Source: Umezawaea endophytica (GTDB taxonomy: Bacteria; Actinomycetota; Actinomycetes; Mycobacteriales; Pseudonocardiaceae). From it: DNA of 42,004 nucleotides. Position numbers and translations under genes: made by a program. The notes below the pieces were generated by a model. The model ran no database searches and had not been told where the DNA came from. It saw only the letters and a list, made by a program, of their open reading frames with translations. Shown piece after piece: positions 1 to 7,487 of the stretch. The stretch lies in NCBI RefSeq assembly GCF_025061645.1, contig NZ_JANYMP010000004.1, positions 952 to 42,955 on the forward strand. The letters are read 5' to 3'. Positions within the stretch are counted from its first letter, which is position 1, and each line of letters starts with the position of its first letter.

Positions 1-53
1 GGCTCTTTTCGTTTGTCAAGGCATCTTTCCCGCCTTGACAAACGAAAAGAGCC
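1..53. terminator. Perfect 22-bp inverted repeat, likely bidirectional terminator
   Basis: Arms 1-22 and 32-53 are exact reverse complements around a 9-base loop. The arms carry internal CTTTT / GAAAAG tracts. No U-run follows the right arm on the + strand. The repeat lies about 140 bp before pafB, which has its own promoter, so it most likely ends the gene to the left of the window. An operator role is less likely because of the length and perfect pairing. Confidence 0.65.
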
Positions 54-182
54 ACGAGACACTCGCGCCGATCGGGGTTCGACCGGAACCACCCCACACA
101 TACCCGTGGGTCAAAAACCCATGAACGGGCCGTTCAACAGAGCCAACAGCGGCCACGGACGCATCCGGTCGTCGGACGGGGT

Positions 183-188
183 TAGGGT
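183..188 (+). promoter_or_regulatory. Leaderless -10 element of pafB
   Basis: TAGGGT ends 6 bases before the GTG at 195, so the predicted transcript start falls on the start codon. There is no Shine-Dalgarno sequence before that GTG. The same spacing recurs at several other genes in this window. Confidence 0.5.
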
Positions 189-194
189 TGCGCG

Positions 195-1187
195 GTGTCC
201 ACGACCCGTGCTGAACGGCTTGTCAACCTGGTGCTGTGCCTGCTGTCGACCCGTCAGTTCCTGAGCGCCGAGCGCATCCGTGGCATCGTGCCCGGCTACT
301 CGGACGCGCTCAGCGACGAGGCGTTCTACCGGATGTTCGAGCGCGACAAGACCGAGTTGCGGGATCTCGGGGTGCCGTTGGAGACCGGGCGGACGGGGTC
401 GTTCGAGACGACTGACGGGTATCGGATCGCGCGGCGGGACTACGAGCTGGGGGACATCGACCTGGAGCCGGACGAGGCGGCCGCGGTGGCGTTGGCCGCG
501 CGGCTCTGGGACTCGCCGCAGTTCACCGGGGCCGCGCACGGGGCGTTGATCAAGTTGCGGGCGGCCGGTGTGGACGTGGACCAGGACGTGCGGGCCGCGG
601 TGGAGCCGAAGGTGCGGACCAGCGAGCCCGCGTTCCCGTCGTTGCTGGCGGCTGTTCAAGCAGGTCAGGTGGTGGAGTTCGACTACCGGCGGCTGCCCGC
701 GACGGACGTGGCGACGCGGACGATCGAGCCGTGGGGCGTGGTGGCGCGGCGCGGGCGGTGGTACCTGGTCGGGCACGATCGCGACCGGAACGCCGCGCGG
801 TGCTTCCGGCTGTCGCGGGTGGTCGGGCAGGTGCGGACCGTGGGCAAACCGGGTGTAGTTGAACGGCCCGCCGACGTCGACCTGCTGAGCTTCGTCGCGA
901 CGACGCAGAACGACCCGGCGCCCGCGTCGCCGACCCGGCTGTGGGTGGCGAAGGGCCGGGCGCAGGGGCTGCGGCGGCGCGCGAACGTGGTCGGGGAGCA
1001 GCTCGTGGACGGTGAGCTGGGCGACCTGGTGGAGATCGAGCTCCGGTTCCCGGACTCGGCGGCCAGGTGGATCGCCGGGTTCGGGCCGGACGTGCTGGTG
1101 ATCGAGCCCGAGGTGCTGGCGAAGTCGGTGCGGGAACGGCTGCTGGGCGCGCTGCGCTCGCAGCGCGGTGCGGAGGTGGGGTCGTGA
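195..1187 (+). CDS. pafB: WYL-domain transcriptional regulator PafB
   Basis: 330 aa, GTG start. The N-terminal ~60 residues form a DeoR-like winged helix (RAERLVNLVLCLLSTRQFLSA), and the WYL domain follows around residues 140-220 (VEFDYRR, then RGRWYLVGHDRDRNAARCFRLSRV). PafB partners with PafC in the mycobacterial LexA/RecA-independent DNA-damage response and is encoded beside the Pup-ligase gene pafA. Here it is directly followed by pafC through a GTGA overlap and then by tatA and tatC, the order expected for this locus. The start has no SD but sits 6 bases behind a TAGGGT -10 box, so leaderless translation is likely. The symbol rests on context plus domain type. Confidence 0.88.
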   Translation: MSTTRAERLVNLVLCLLSTRQFLSAERIRGIVPGYSDALSDEAFYRMFERDKTELRDLGVPLETGRTGSFETTDGYRIARRDYELGDIDLEPDEAAAVALAARLWDSPQFTGAAHGALIKLRAAGVDVDQDVRAAVEPKVRTSEPAFPSLLAAVQAGQVVEFDYRRLPATDVATRTIEPWGVVARRGRWYLVGHDRDRNAARCFRLSRVVGQVRTVGKPGVVERPADVDLLSFVATTQNDPAPASPTRLWVAKGRAQGLRRRANVVGEQLVDGELGDLVEIELRFPDSAARWIAGFGPDVLVIEPEVLAKSVRERLLGALRSQRGAEVGS

Positions 1188-2155
1188 GCGCGTCGTCCGA
1201 ACGGGTGCCGCGCCTGCTGGCGCTGGTGCCGTACCTGCTGGCCAGGCCGGGGATCCCGCTGCGGGAGGTCGCCGAGGACTTCGAAGTGCCGGAGAAGCAG
1301 CTCCGCAAGGACCTCGAACTGCTGTGGATGTGCGGGCTGCCGGGGTACGGGCCGGGCGACCTGATCGACCTGTCGTTCGAGGGCGACACGGTCACCGTCG
1401 GCTTCGACGCGGGCATGAGCCGTCCCCTGCGGCTGACCGCGGCCGAGGCGACATCGCTGCTGGTGGCGCTGCGCGCGCTGAGCGACACGCCGGGCATGCT
1501 GGACGCCGAGGCGGTCCAGCGGGCCGTGGCGAAGATCGAGGCCGCCGTGGGGCAGGCCCAGCCCGCCGGTGTCACGGTCGGGCTCGCGATCCGCGAAGCG
1601 CCGGAGACCGCGCAGGTCAGGGACTCGCTCCAGGACGGCGTGCGCCGGGAACGGGCGTTGCGGCTGCGGTACTACACGCCGTCGCGCGACGAGATCACCG
1701 ACCGGGTCGTCGACCCGCTGCGGATGCTGCTCGTGGAGGGCTACAGCTACCTGGAGGCCTGGTGCCGCCAGGCCGACGGCGTGCGGCTGTTCCGGCTCGA
1801 CCGGATCGACGAGGTCGAGGTGCTGGAGGAGCGCGCGGCCCCGCCGCCGCACGCGCGGCTGACCGACACCTCGGAGGGGTTGTTCCAGCCGGACCCGTCG
1901 CAGCGCATCGCCGTGCTCGTGGTCGAGCCGGACGCCCGGTGGGTCAGCGAGTACTACCCGGTCGAGGACGTGATCGAACTCGGCCGCGGCCGGGCGCGGG
2001 TGATGATGCGCTACACCGACCTGTCGTGGATGGCCAGGCTGACCCTGGGTCTCGGCGGCGACGTGCGGGTCGAGCACCCCGCCGAGCTGGCGGACGAGGT
2101 CGTCCGCCAGGCCACCGAGGCGCTGCGCAGGGTAGAGCACCTGCCGGCCACCTGA
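1184..2155 (+). CDS. pafC: WYL-domain transcriptional regulator PafC
   Basis: 323 aa. I place the start at GTG 1184, which overlaps the pafB stop (GTGA). The open frame extends further upstream, but that extension only reads through pafB in another frame and looks non-coding (Arg/Gly/Ala-rich). The protein opens SASSERVPRLLALVPYLLARPGIPL, a typical PafC N-terminal helix-turn-helix (residues ~5-70, with EDFEVPEKQLRKDLELLWMCGLPGY). A WYL domain follows (RALRLRYYTPSRDEITDRVVDPL, EGYSYLEAWCRQADGVRLFRLDRI). It is expected to act with PafB, and the overlap implies translational coupling and roughly equal amounts of the two proteins. Confidence 0.87.
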   Translation: MSASSERVPRLLALVPYLLARPGIPLREVAEDFEVPEKQLRKDLELLWMCGLPGYGPGDLIDLSFEGDTVTVGFDAGMSRPLRLTAAEATSLLVALRALSDTPGMLDAEAVQRAVAKIEAAVGQAQPAGVTVGLAIREAPETAQVRDSLQDGVRRERALRLRYYTPSRDEITDRVVDPLRMLLVEGYSYLEAWCRQADGVRLFRLDRIDEVEVLEERAAPPPHARLTDTSEGLFQPDPSQRIAVLVVEPDARWVSEYYPVEDVIELGRGRARVMMRYTDLSWMARLTLGLGGDVRVEHPAELADEVVRQATEALRRVEHLPAT

Positions 2156-2161
2156 GACCAG

Positions 2162-2167
2162 TACGGT
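2162..2167 (+). promoter_or_regulatory. Leaderless-type -10 element before the small membrane gene
   Basis: TACGGT is followed by six bases (GGGGGA) and then the GTG at 2174. The GGGGGA could also act as a very close SD if transcription comes through from pafC. Confidence 0.4.
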
Positions 2168-2173
2168 GGGGGA

Positions 2174-2425
2174 GTGCCGTACTTGCCGAGCCTGGTGCTC
2201 GTGGTCGTAGGAGTGGTCGCGCTGGTCGCGGTCGTGATCCGGGTGGTCGGTTCTCTTCGTCACTTCACGAAGGCCAGCTCGCTGGTGGGTGACAATGTTG
2301 GCGACGGTGTGGGGTTGCTGAAGGCGCGGTCGGCCGCGCTGGGGGTGGCCTTCGCCGAACGGCGCAAGGATCAGCCCCGCGTACGATCGACGGACCGGGG
2401 GAGACAGGAGGACCACCGTGCCTAA
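2174..2425 (+). CDS. Small single-span membrane protein between pafC and tatA
   Basis: 83 aa, GTG start, stop TAA inside the beginning of tatA (8-bp overlap). Residues 5-27 ([27 protein letters not shown]) form one transmembrane helix. A polar, basic cytoplasmic tail follows ([22 protein letters not shown]). Such short membrane ORFs are found at this position in related actinomycetes, but no function is known to me. The tight packing suggests co-expression with the Tat genes. The overlap with the tatA start argues that the reading frame is real. The last ~15 residues overlap the tatA SD and may not be constrained. Confidence 0.65.
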   Translation: MPYLPSLVLVVVGVVALVAVVIRVVGSLRHFTKASSLVGDNVGDGVGLLKARSAALGVAFAERRKDQPRVRSTDRGRQEDHRA

Positions 2426-2741
2426 CCTCGGAGTTCCAGAGTTGATCATCATCGCTGTGGTGATCATCCTGCTGTTCGGCGCGAAGAAGCTGCCCGACAT
2501 GGCGCGCTCGCTCGGCAGGTCGGCGAAGATCCTCAAGGCGGAGACCAAGGGTCTGCGCGAGGACGACGACCAGAACCAGCAGCCGCCCGCGCAGCAGCAG
2601 TACGCGCCGCAGCCGCCGGTCCAGCAGGCGCCGCAGCAGTTGCCGCCCGCGCAGCCGCCCGTGGTCGCGCAGCCGCCCGTGGCCCAGCCGCAGCCGGTCG
2701 CGCAGCAGCAGCCGGTTGACCAGAAGAACACCAACAACTGA
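2418..2741 (+). CDS. tatA: Sec-independent protein translocase subunit TatA
   Basis: 107 aa, GTG start preceded by an AGGAGG SD at 2407-2412. It opens [44 protein letters not shown]: a single transmembrane helix, the hinge FGAKKLP, and an amphipathic helix, all diagnostic of TatA/E. The rest (residues ~50-107) is a Gln/Pro-rich disordered tail. TatA polymerises to form the pore through which folded twin-arginine substrates cross. At least two such substrates are encoded in this window (16137 and 17020). tatC follows 20 bases later; no tatB is seen here. Confidence 0.93.
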   Translation: MPNLGVPELIIIAVVIILLFGAKKLPDMARSLGRSAKILKAETKGLREDDDQNQQPPAQQQYAPQPPVQQAPQQLPPAQPPVVAQPPVAQPQPVAQQQPVDQKNTNN

Positions 2742-2761
2742 GCTGAAGGACGGACCAGACG

Positions 2762-3748
2762 GTGGGCGCAAGTCCCGTCCGGTGGCTGGTGCAGCTCCGG
2801 GACCGCAGGAACAAGACCAGTCGTCGGGGCAATCCCGACGGCACCATGTCCCTCAAGGACCACCTGTACGACCTGCGGAGCAGGTTGGCGTGGGCGATGC
2901 TGTTCATCGCGGTCGGCGCCATCTTCGGCTTCCTCTGGTGGAGCTGGCGGATCTTCGGCCTGCCCAGCCTCGGCGACTTCGTGATCAGCCCGTACTGCGG
3001 CATCCCGCTGGAGGCCCGGCTGCACCAGGGCGACAACTCGTGCCAGCTCTTGCAGACCGAGCCGTTCGAAGCCTTCATGATCCAGTTGAAGGTGGGCGCC
3101 GCGGCCGGGATGGCGTTGACCGCGCCGCTGTGGCTCCACCAGGTCTGGAAGTTCATCGCGCCGGGCCTGTACTCGAAGGAGCGCAAGTTCGCGCTGACCT
3201 TCGTGTTCGTCGCGTCCCTGCTGTTCATCCTGGGCGCGGTGCTGGCGTTCTACGTCGTGCCGCAGGGCCTGAGCGTGCTCGTCGGCTTCGGTGACAACAA
3301 GTTCCTGACCGCGCTGTCGGGTGGCGCGTACATCAACTTCGTGCTGGCCCTGCTGCTCATCTTCGGCGTCAGCTTCGAGCTGCCGCTGGTCGTCGTGATG
3401 CTCAACCAGGTCGGCATGGTGAGCTACGAGAAGCTGAGCAAGTGGCGTCGGGGCATCATCTTCGCGCTGTTCATCTTCGCCGCCATCGCCACTCCGGGCA
3501 CCGACCCCATCTCGATGGTCGCACTGGCCGTGGCGTTGACGCTGCTGTTCGAACTGGCCATCCAGATAGCCCGCGTGCACGACCGGCGGGCCGCCAAGAG
3601 GCTCGCCGCCGAAGGCCTGGCCGACCTGGACGACAACGAGGCGGCGCCGTTCGACTACACGCCCACCTCGATCGAGGAGGAGCAGCCGCAACCGGTGCCG
3701 CCCGCGAAGGCGGAGTCCAAACGCGTGGACTACGACGACGCGACCTGA
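2762..3748 (+). CDS. tatC: Sec-independent protein translocase subunit TatC
   Basis: 328 aa, GTG start with AAGGACGG ~10 bases upstream. After a basic N-terminus of ~28 residues comes the family signature GTMSLKDHLYDLRSRL, then six predicted transmembrane segments (around residues 40-60, 100-125, 140-170, 180-215, 225-240, 245-265). The conserved YLFxP-like region is represented by LSVLVGFGDNKFLTALSGGAYINF. TatC recognises the twin-arginine signal peptide. The C-terminal ~55 residues are an acidic, Pro-rich cytoplasmic tail typical of actinobacterial TatC. A strong terminator immediately follows, closing the paf-tat unit. Confidence 0.94.
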   Translation: MGASPVRWLVQLRDRRNKTSRRGNPDGTMSLKDHLYDLRSRLAWAMLFIAVGAIFGFLWWSWRIFGLPSLGDFVISPYCGIPLEARLHQGDNSCQLLQTEPFEAFMIQLKVGAAAGMALTAPLWLHQVWKFIAPGLYSKERKFALTFVFVASLLFILGAVLAFYVVPQGLSVLVGFGDNKFLTALSGGAYINFVLALLLIFGVSFELPLVVVMLNQVGMVSYEKLSKWRRGIIFALFIFAAIATPGTDPISMVALAVALTLLFELAIQIARVHDRRAAKRLAAEGLADLDDNEAAPFDYTPTSIEEEQPQPVPPAKAESKRVDYDDAT

Positions 3749-3751
3749 CGA

Positions 3752-3778
3752 CGGGCCCCGCCACTCCGGCGGGGCCCG
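3752..3778 (+). terminator. Rho-independent-type terminator after tatC
   Basis: An 11-bp G/C stem (3752-3762 with 3768-3778, core GGGCCCCGCC) has a 5-base loop ACTCC and is followed by CTCTTATT. It starts 4 bases after the tatC stop. Confidence 0.8.
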
Positions 3779-3808
3779 CTCTTATTCCGGGATATACGGA
3801 CGAATTCC

Positions 3809-3836
3809 TTGGCCGCACCGCCCGGAACGGTATGCT
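3809..3836 (+). promoter_or_regulatory. Candidate promoter of the lipid kinase gene
   Basis: TTGGCC (3809-3814), a 16-base spacer and TATGCT (3831-3836) precede the gene by about 43 bases. It follows the tatC terminator directly, as expected for a new transcription unit. Confidence 0.4.
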
Positions 3837-3878
3837 CCCCCCCCGATCATCTCGACCGACCGGATGGGATCACGCACC

Positions 3879-4751
3879 ATGACGCACGCGGCCCTCCTGG
3901 TGTGCCCCACGTCGGGCAAGGGCAAGGCCGCGCGGATGGCGGGAACGGTCGCCGCGAGCCTGCGCGACGCCGTGGACCGGCTCGACCTGCACGTCGGCTA
4001 TAGCGCGGGCGACACGGCGCGGCTGGCCCGCAAGGCGGTCGCGGACGGCGTGGACGTGCTGGTGGTCCTCGGCGGTGACGGTGGCGCGCACCTCGGTGTC
4101 CAGGCGTGCGCCGAGAGCGGCACGGCGTTGGCCGTCGTGCCCGCGGGCACCGGGAACGACCTCGCCGCGGTGCTCGGCACGGCGACCGTGGCCGACGTGG
4201 TCACGGCCCTGCGGTCCGGGTCGCGCACGCCGTTCGACCTCGGACTGGTCTCGAACGGGACGTGGTTCGCGACGGTGCTGTGCGCCGGGTTCGACTCCGC
4301 GGTCAACGAGCGCGCGAACGCCATGCGCTGGCCCGCCGGTCCGAGGCGGTACGACCTGGCGATCCTCGCCGAACTGGCGGCCCTGCGGTCGTTGCCGCTG
4401 GTCGTGGAGACCGAGCACGGCGTGGAGGAGTTGGACGCCACGCTCGTCGCGGTCGGCAACACGCCCAACTACGGCGGCGGCATCCCGATCTGCCCCGACG
4501 CCGACCCGGCGGACGGCCTGTTCGACGTCACCGTCGTCACGGCGGTGAGCCGCACGGCACTGGTGCGGATGCTGCCGACGTTGCGGACCGGTGGTCACGT
4601 GGAGCACGTGGCCGTGCGGACCCTGCGCGCCAAGTCGGTGCGCCTCGCGGGTGACAACGGCTGGGTCGGCTACGCCGACGGCGAGCGCGTCGAGGAGTTG
4701 CCGCTGACCGCGGAGTGCCGTCCCGGCGCGTTGACGGTCGTCTCCGCCTAG
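3879..4751 (+). CDS. Diacylglycerol kinase family lipid kinase
   Basis: 290 aa from ATG 3879, chosen because GGATGGG lies 10 bases upstream; an in-frame ATG at 3864 would add MGSRT. Residues 1-120 form the DAGK catalytic domain. These include TSGKGKAARM, the nucleotide-binding loop VLGGDGGAHLGVQAC (residues ~66-80), and VVPAGTGNDLAAVLG (residues ~87-101). The C-terminal beta-rich half contains the family pattern NTPNYGGGIPICPDADPADGLFDV. The family phosphorylates diacylglycerol or related lipids (DgkB / YegS / sphingosine-kinase fold) at the membrane face. Substrate cannot be read from sequence. It commonly follows tatC in actinomycetes. The GGDGG replaces the more usual GGDGT, a mild variation. 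Confidence 0.88.
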   Translation: MTHAALLVCPTSGKGKAARMAGTVAASLRDAVDRLDLHVGYSAGDTARLARKAVADGVDVLVVLGGDGGAHLGVQACAESGTALAVVPAGTGNDLAAVLGTATVADVVTALRSGSRTPFDLGLVSNGTWFATVLCAGFDSAVNERANAMRWPAGPRRYDLAILAELAALRSLPLVVETEHGVEELDATLVAVGNTPNYGGGIPICPDADPADGLFDVTVVTAVSRTALVRMLPTLRTGGHVEHVAVRTLRAKSVRLAGDNGWVGYADGERVEELPLTAECRPGALTVVSA

Positions 4752-4862
4752 CGCGGTGACCACGATCCTCCGGGTCCGGCCGACTGCCGGGCACCCTCGC
4801 TAGCCCTGGTTGCAACACTCGGCCGATTTCTTTCTCGTGAAAGGTCCGTTACGGTCTGTGTC

Positions 4863-4876
4863 TGGGAGCGTTCCCA
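4863..4876. promoter_or_regulatory. CebR-type (LacI family) operator before the CBM2 gene
   Basis: TGGGAGCGTTCCCA differs at one base from the 14-bp cellobiose/cellotriose repressor (CebR) consensus of Streptomyces, TGGGAGCGCTCCCA. It ends 18 bases before the start codon, overlapping the expected transcription start. The downstream gene encodes a cellulose-binding secreted protein, which fits the known regulon logic. Confidence 0.7.
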
Positions 4877-4894
4877 GAACTCTGAGGAGTAACC

Positions 4895-6034
4895 GTGCCA
4901 AGGTTGTCGCGTGTGCTCGCCGTCCTGCTCGCCTGCGTGTCCGTCGGCGCCCTGGTGCTGATCGGCGGCCGAGCCGCCTCCGCGGCACCGGCCTGTCTGG
5001 TCACCTACCAGCCCAACCAGTGGTCGGGCGGGTTCACCGCCAACGTCGGCGTCACCAACAACGGCGCCCCGGTCACCGCGTGGACGGTGACCTGGACCTA
5101 CACCGGCAGCCAGCAGATCACCTCGGGGTGGAACGCGGACGTCCGCCAGACCGGCAAGCAGGTCACGGCGAAGAACGTCGCCCACAACGGGACGCTCGCG
5201 ACCGGCGGCAGCACGCAGTTCGGCTTCCAGGCCACGTTCTCGGGGACCAACGACACCCCGGTCGACTTCGCGCTCAACGGCGTCGCCTGCAACGGCCAGC
5301 CGCCGACCACGACGACGACCACCACCACGACCACCACGACCCCACCGCAGCCGGGCACCTGCCCGACGGGCGCGGTGTGCGACGACTTCGAGCGGCAGAC
5401 CGGCACGTCGCCCAGCGGACTGTGGACCGTGGGCGCCGCCAACTGCACCGGCACGGGCACGGTCTCGGTGGACAACGCCGTCGCCCACGGCGGGTCGCGC
5501 TCGGTCCGGGTCGACGGCAAGGCGGGCTACTGCAACCACGCGTTCTTCGGCACCTCCGTCACGACGACCGGTGTCCTGCGCGTCCGGTACTTCCTCCGCC
5601 ACACCACGCTCCTGCCCACGAGCCACGTGACGACGGCCGCGCTGAAGGACTCCGCGGACGGCGGTCGCGACCTGCGCTTCGGCGGCCAGAACCAGGCGCT
5701 CCAGTGGAACCGCGAGTCCGACGACGCCACGCTGCCCGCGCAGAGCCCGGCCGGGGTGGCGCAGAGCGTGCCGCTGCCGGTGAACCAGTGGACCTGCGTC
5801 GAGTTCGAGGTCGACCGGGCGGGCGGACTGCGCACGTGGCTCGACTCCCGCGAGATCGCCGGGCTGAAGGTCGACGGCGTGCCGACGCCGGACGTCGACC
5901 AGCAGTGGCTCGCGCGGTCGAACTGGCGGCCGAGCCCGGTCGACCTGCGGCTGGGCTGGGAGAGCTACGGCGAGGGCGCCGACACGCTGTGGTTCGACGA
6001 CGTGGTGATCAGCGGGTCCCCGATCGGGTGCTGA
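4895..6034 (+). CDS. Secreted CBM2 protein with C-terminal Cip1-like domain
   Basis: 379 aa, GTG start with SD GAGGAG at 4884-4889. Residues 1-30 are a Sec signal peptide with probable cleavage after AASA. Residues ~31-131 are a family 2 carbohydrate-binding module (CLVTYQPNQWSGGFTANVGVTN, TAWTVTW, FGFQATFSG, FALNGVAC), which binds crystalline cellulose or chitin. A Thr-rich linker follows (~134-147). Residues ~150-379 resemble Cip1, the cellulose-induced jelly-roll protein of Trichoderma (TGTVSVDNAVAHGGSRSVRV, GYCNHAFFGT, NRESDDATLP, WFDDVVISGSPIGC). This match is from memory of the family. Cip1 relatives include glucuronan lyases, but the activity here is unknown. The CebR-type operator upstream suggests induction by cello-oligosaccharides. 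Confidence 0.85.
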   Translation: MPRLSRVLAVLLACVSVGALVLIGGRAASAAPACLVTYQPNQWSGGFTANVGVTNNGAPVTAWTVTWTYTGSQQITSGWNADVRQTGKQVTAKNVAHNGTLATGGSTQFGFQATFSGTNDTPVDFALNGVACNGQPPTTTTTTTTTTTTPPQPGTCPTGAVCDDFERQTGTSPSGLWTVGAANCTGTGTVSVDNAVAHGGSRSVRVDGKAGYCNHAFFGTSVTTTGVLRVRYFLRHTTLLPTSHVTTAALKDSADGGRDLRFGGQNQALQWNRESDDATLPAQSPAGVAQSVPLPVNQWTCVEFEVDRAGGLRTWLDSREIAGLKVDGVPTPDVDQQWLARSNWRPSPVDLRLGWESYGEGADTLWFDDVVISGSPIGC

Positions 6035-6054
6035 GGACGGTCACTCGAACGGCT

Positions 6055-6060
6055 TAACAT
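6055..6060 (+). promoter_or_regulatory. Leaderless -10 element of the GNAT gene
   Basis: TAACAT ends 7 bases before the GTG at 6068, and no SD is present. Confidence 0.45.
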
Positions 6061-6067
6061 CATCGGG

Positions 6068-6868
6068 GTGCCCACGCCTCTGAACGTCGAGCAGGTCGAA
6101 GCCGAGTCCGCGTTCGCGGTGGTGTCCGGTGCGCCGGACGACGTCGCGAAATCCCTCGGCACCGCCACCCGCCGGATCGGCGGCGGTGTCGCGCTGTCGA
6201 TGCGCGACGACCCGACGAACTTCTGGACCAAGGCGCTCGGGTTCACCGAGCCGCTGACCGAGGATGTCATCGCCGAGGTGTGCGACTTCTACCGGGAGCA
6301 GGGCGTGTCCCGCGCGGTGCTCCAGCTCGCCCCCTCGGTGCTGCCCGTCGAGTGGGACGAGATCCGCGCGAAGCAGGGCATCACCGCGGGGACGACGTGG
6401 GTCAAGCTCGCACATGGCGGAGGCCCGGTCCCGGCGGTGGACACCTCGCTGCGCGTCGACGCCGTCGACGCCGAGCACGCGGAGGAGTGGTCGGCGGTGC
6501 GGTTGACCGGGTTCGGCATGCCGCTGGACGGCTTCCGGGAGCTGTTCGTCGCGACCCTCGCCCACCCCGGCGTCACCGCTTACGGGGCGTGGGACGGCGA
6601 CCGGCTCGTCGCGGGGGCCTCGCTGTTCACCCACTGCGGCGCGGCCGAGTTCGCGGGCGCCTCGACGCTGCCGGAGCACCGGGACAGGGGAGCGCAGTCG
6701 GCGCTGCTGGCCCGGCGGATCGCCGACGCGACCGCCGCGGGCCGCACCGTGCTGAGCGCCGAGGCCGTCAAGCCCGCGGAGGGCGAGCGGAACCCCTCCC
6801 TGGAGAACATGCGGCGGTTGGGCTTCGAGGTGCTGTACGACCGGGTCAACTGGGTCTGGACGCCCTGA
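6068..6868 (+). CDS. GNAT family N-acetyltransferase
   Basis: 266 aa, GTG start. The C-terminal ~130 residues form a GNAT domain. It has the acetyl-CoA-binding segment GASTLPEHRDRGAQSALLARRIADA (around residues 197-221), preceded by VTAYGAWDGDRLVAGASLF and ending NMRRLGFEVLYDRVNWVW. The N-terminal half looks like a degenerate second GNAT-like fold (ALGFTEPLTEDVIAEVCDFYREQG). The acceptor substrate is unknown. It converges on the TetR gene, the two ends overlapping by 23 bp (6846-6868), so there is no terminator between them. Confidence 0.8.
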   Translation: MPTPLNVEQVEAESAFAVVSGAPDDVAKSLGTATRRIGGGVALSMRDDPTNFWTKALGFTEPLTEDVIAEVCDFYREQGVSRAVLQLAPSVLPVEWDEIRAKQGITAGTTWVKLAHGGGPVPAVDTSLRVDAVDAEHAEEWSAVRLTGFGMPLDGFRELFVATLAHPGVTAYGAWDGDRLVAGASLFTHCGAAEFAGASTLPEHRDRGAQSALLARRIADATAAGRTVLSAEAVKPAEGERNPSLENMRRLGFEVLYDRVNWVWTP

Positions 6869-7409
6869 GCCCCGCGACGAGGGTCGCGACCATCCGCCGC
6901 GCGTCGTAGCGGGAGTTCTTGCCCGACCCCGCGCACAGCCCGCCGATCCCGAGCATCAGTTCGTGGGCGTCCTGCCCGGCGCGGATCTCGCCCGACCCCG
7001 CCGCCGCTTCGAGCAGCCGGTCGCACACCGGCACGAGCCGGTCGAGGAAGTACGAGTGCAGGGGGTCGAAGCACGGGTCGTCGGACTGGAGCACGACGGC
7101 GAGCCCCTGCTTGGTCACCACGAAGTCGACGAACAGGTCGGCCCACCGCTCCAGCGCGGCGTACGGGCCCCGGCCGTCGGCCAGCAGCGCCGGTCCGGCC
7201 TCGGCGAGCGACTCGACCTGGTGCCGGTAGACGGCCACGATGAGGTCCGCCCGCGTGGGGAAGTGGCGGTAGATCGTCGCCGTGCCCACGCCGGCCTCCG
7301 CCGCGATGGCCCGGATCGGCGCCTCCACCCCCGCCTTCACGAAGACCGCCGCTGCCGCCGCGAGCAGGGTCTCCTCGTTGCGCCGCGCGTCCGCTCGCTT
7401 GGTCGTCAC
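6846..7409 (-). CDS. TetR family transcriptional repressor
   Basis: 187 aa, GTG start at 7409 with an excellent SD (AAGGAGG, reverse strand, ~6 bases upstream). The DNA-binding domain occupies residues ~1-55 (ETLLAAAAAVFVKAGVEAPIRAIAAEAGVGTATIYRHFPTRADLIVAVY). The C-terminal ligand domain resembles the SCO1712/SBD-type TetR proteins (RWADLFVDFVVTKQGLAVVLQSDDPCFDPLHSYFLDRL). It is divergent from an alpha/beta hydrolase, and the 78-bp intergenic region holds two matching palindromes, so it very likely represses both itself and the hydrolase. The natural ligand is unknown. Confidence 0.88.
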   Translation of the reverse strand: MTTKRADARRNEETLLAAAAAVFVKAGVEAPIRAIAAEAGVGTATIYRHFPTRADLIVAVYRHQVESLAEAGPALLADGRGPYAALERWADLFVDFVVTKQGLAVVLQSDDPCFDPLHSYFLDRLVPVCDRLLEAAAGSGEIRAGQDAHELMLGIGGLCAGSGKNSRYDARRMVATLVAGLRASRPS

Positions 7410-7429
7410 ACCCGTCCTCCTTGCTAACC

Positions 7430-7471
7430 GGGACAGTGTCCCATATCGTTAAACGGGACAGTGTCCCGTTT
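7430..7471. promoter_or_regulatory. Twin TetR operators in the divergent promoter
   Basis: Two copies of GGGACAGTGTCCC are centred at 7436 and 7461, 25 bp apart. The second extends to perfect 10-bp arms (AAACGGGACA and its complement around a single G, 7451-7471). The first is imperfect outside the 13-bp core. Both lie between the divergent TetR gene and the hydrolase gene. Confidence 0.82.
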
Positions 7472-7487
7472 ATGGCTGGAGAGAACC

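Noticed and set aside
683-3691. Very long open frame on the reverse strand opposite pafB-pafC-tatA-tatC
   Set aside because: It is antisense to four recognisable genes, its product is Arg/His/Gln-rich with no domain, and such shadows are normal at this GC content.
5308-5341. ACC/ACG triplet runs in secreted protein genes as phase-variable repeats
   Set aside because: They encode Thr-rich linkers, are mixed codons rather than perfect repeats, and unit changes would keep the frame.
7461-7487. GTG start for the hydrolase at 7461
   Set aside because: The codon is the centre of the TetR operator and has no SD; TTG 7488 has an SD and gives the normal N-terminus.
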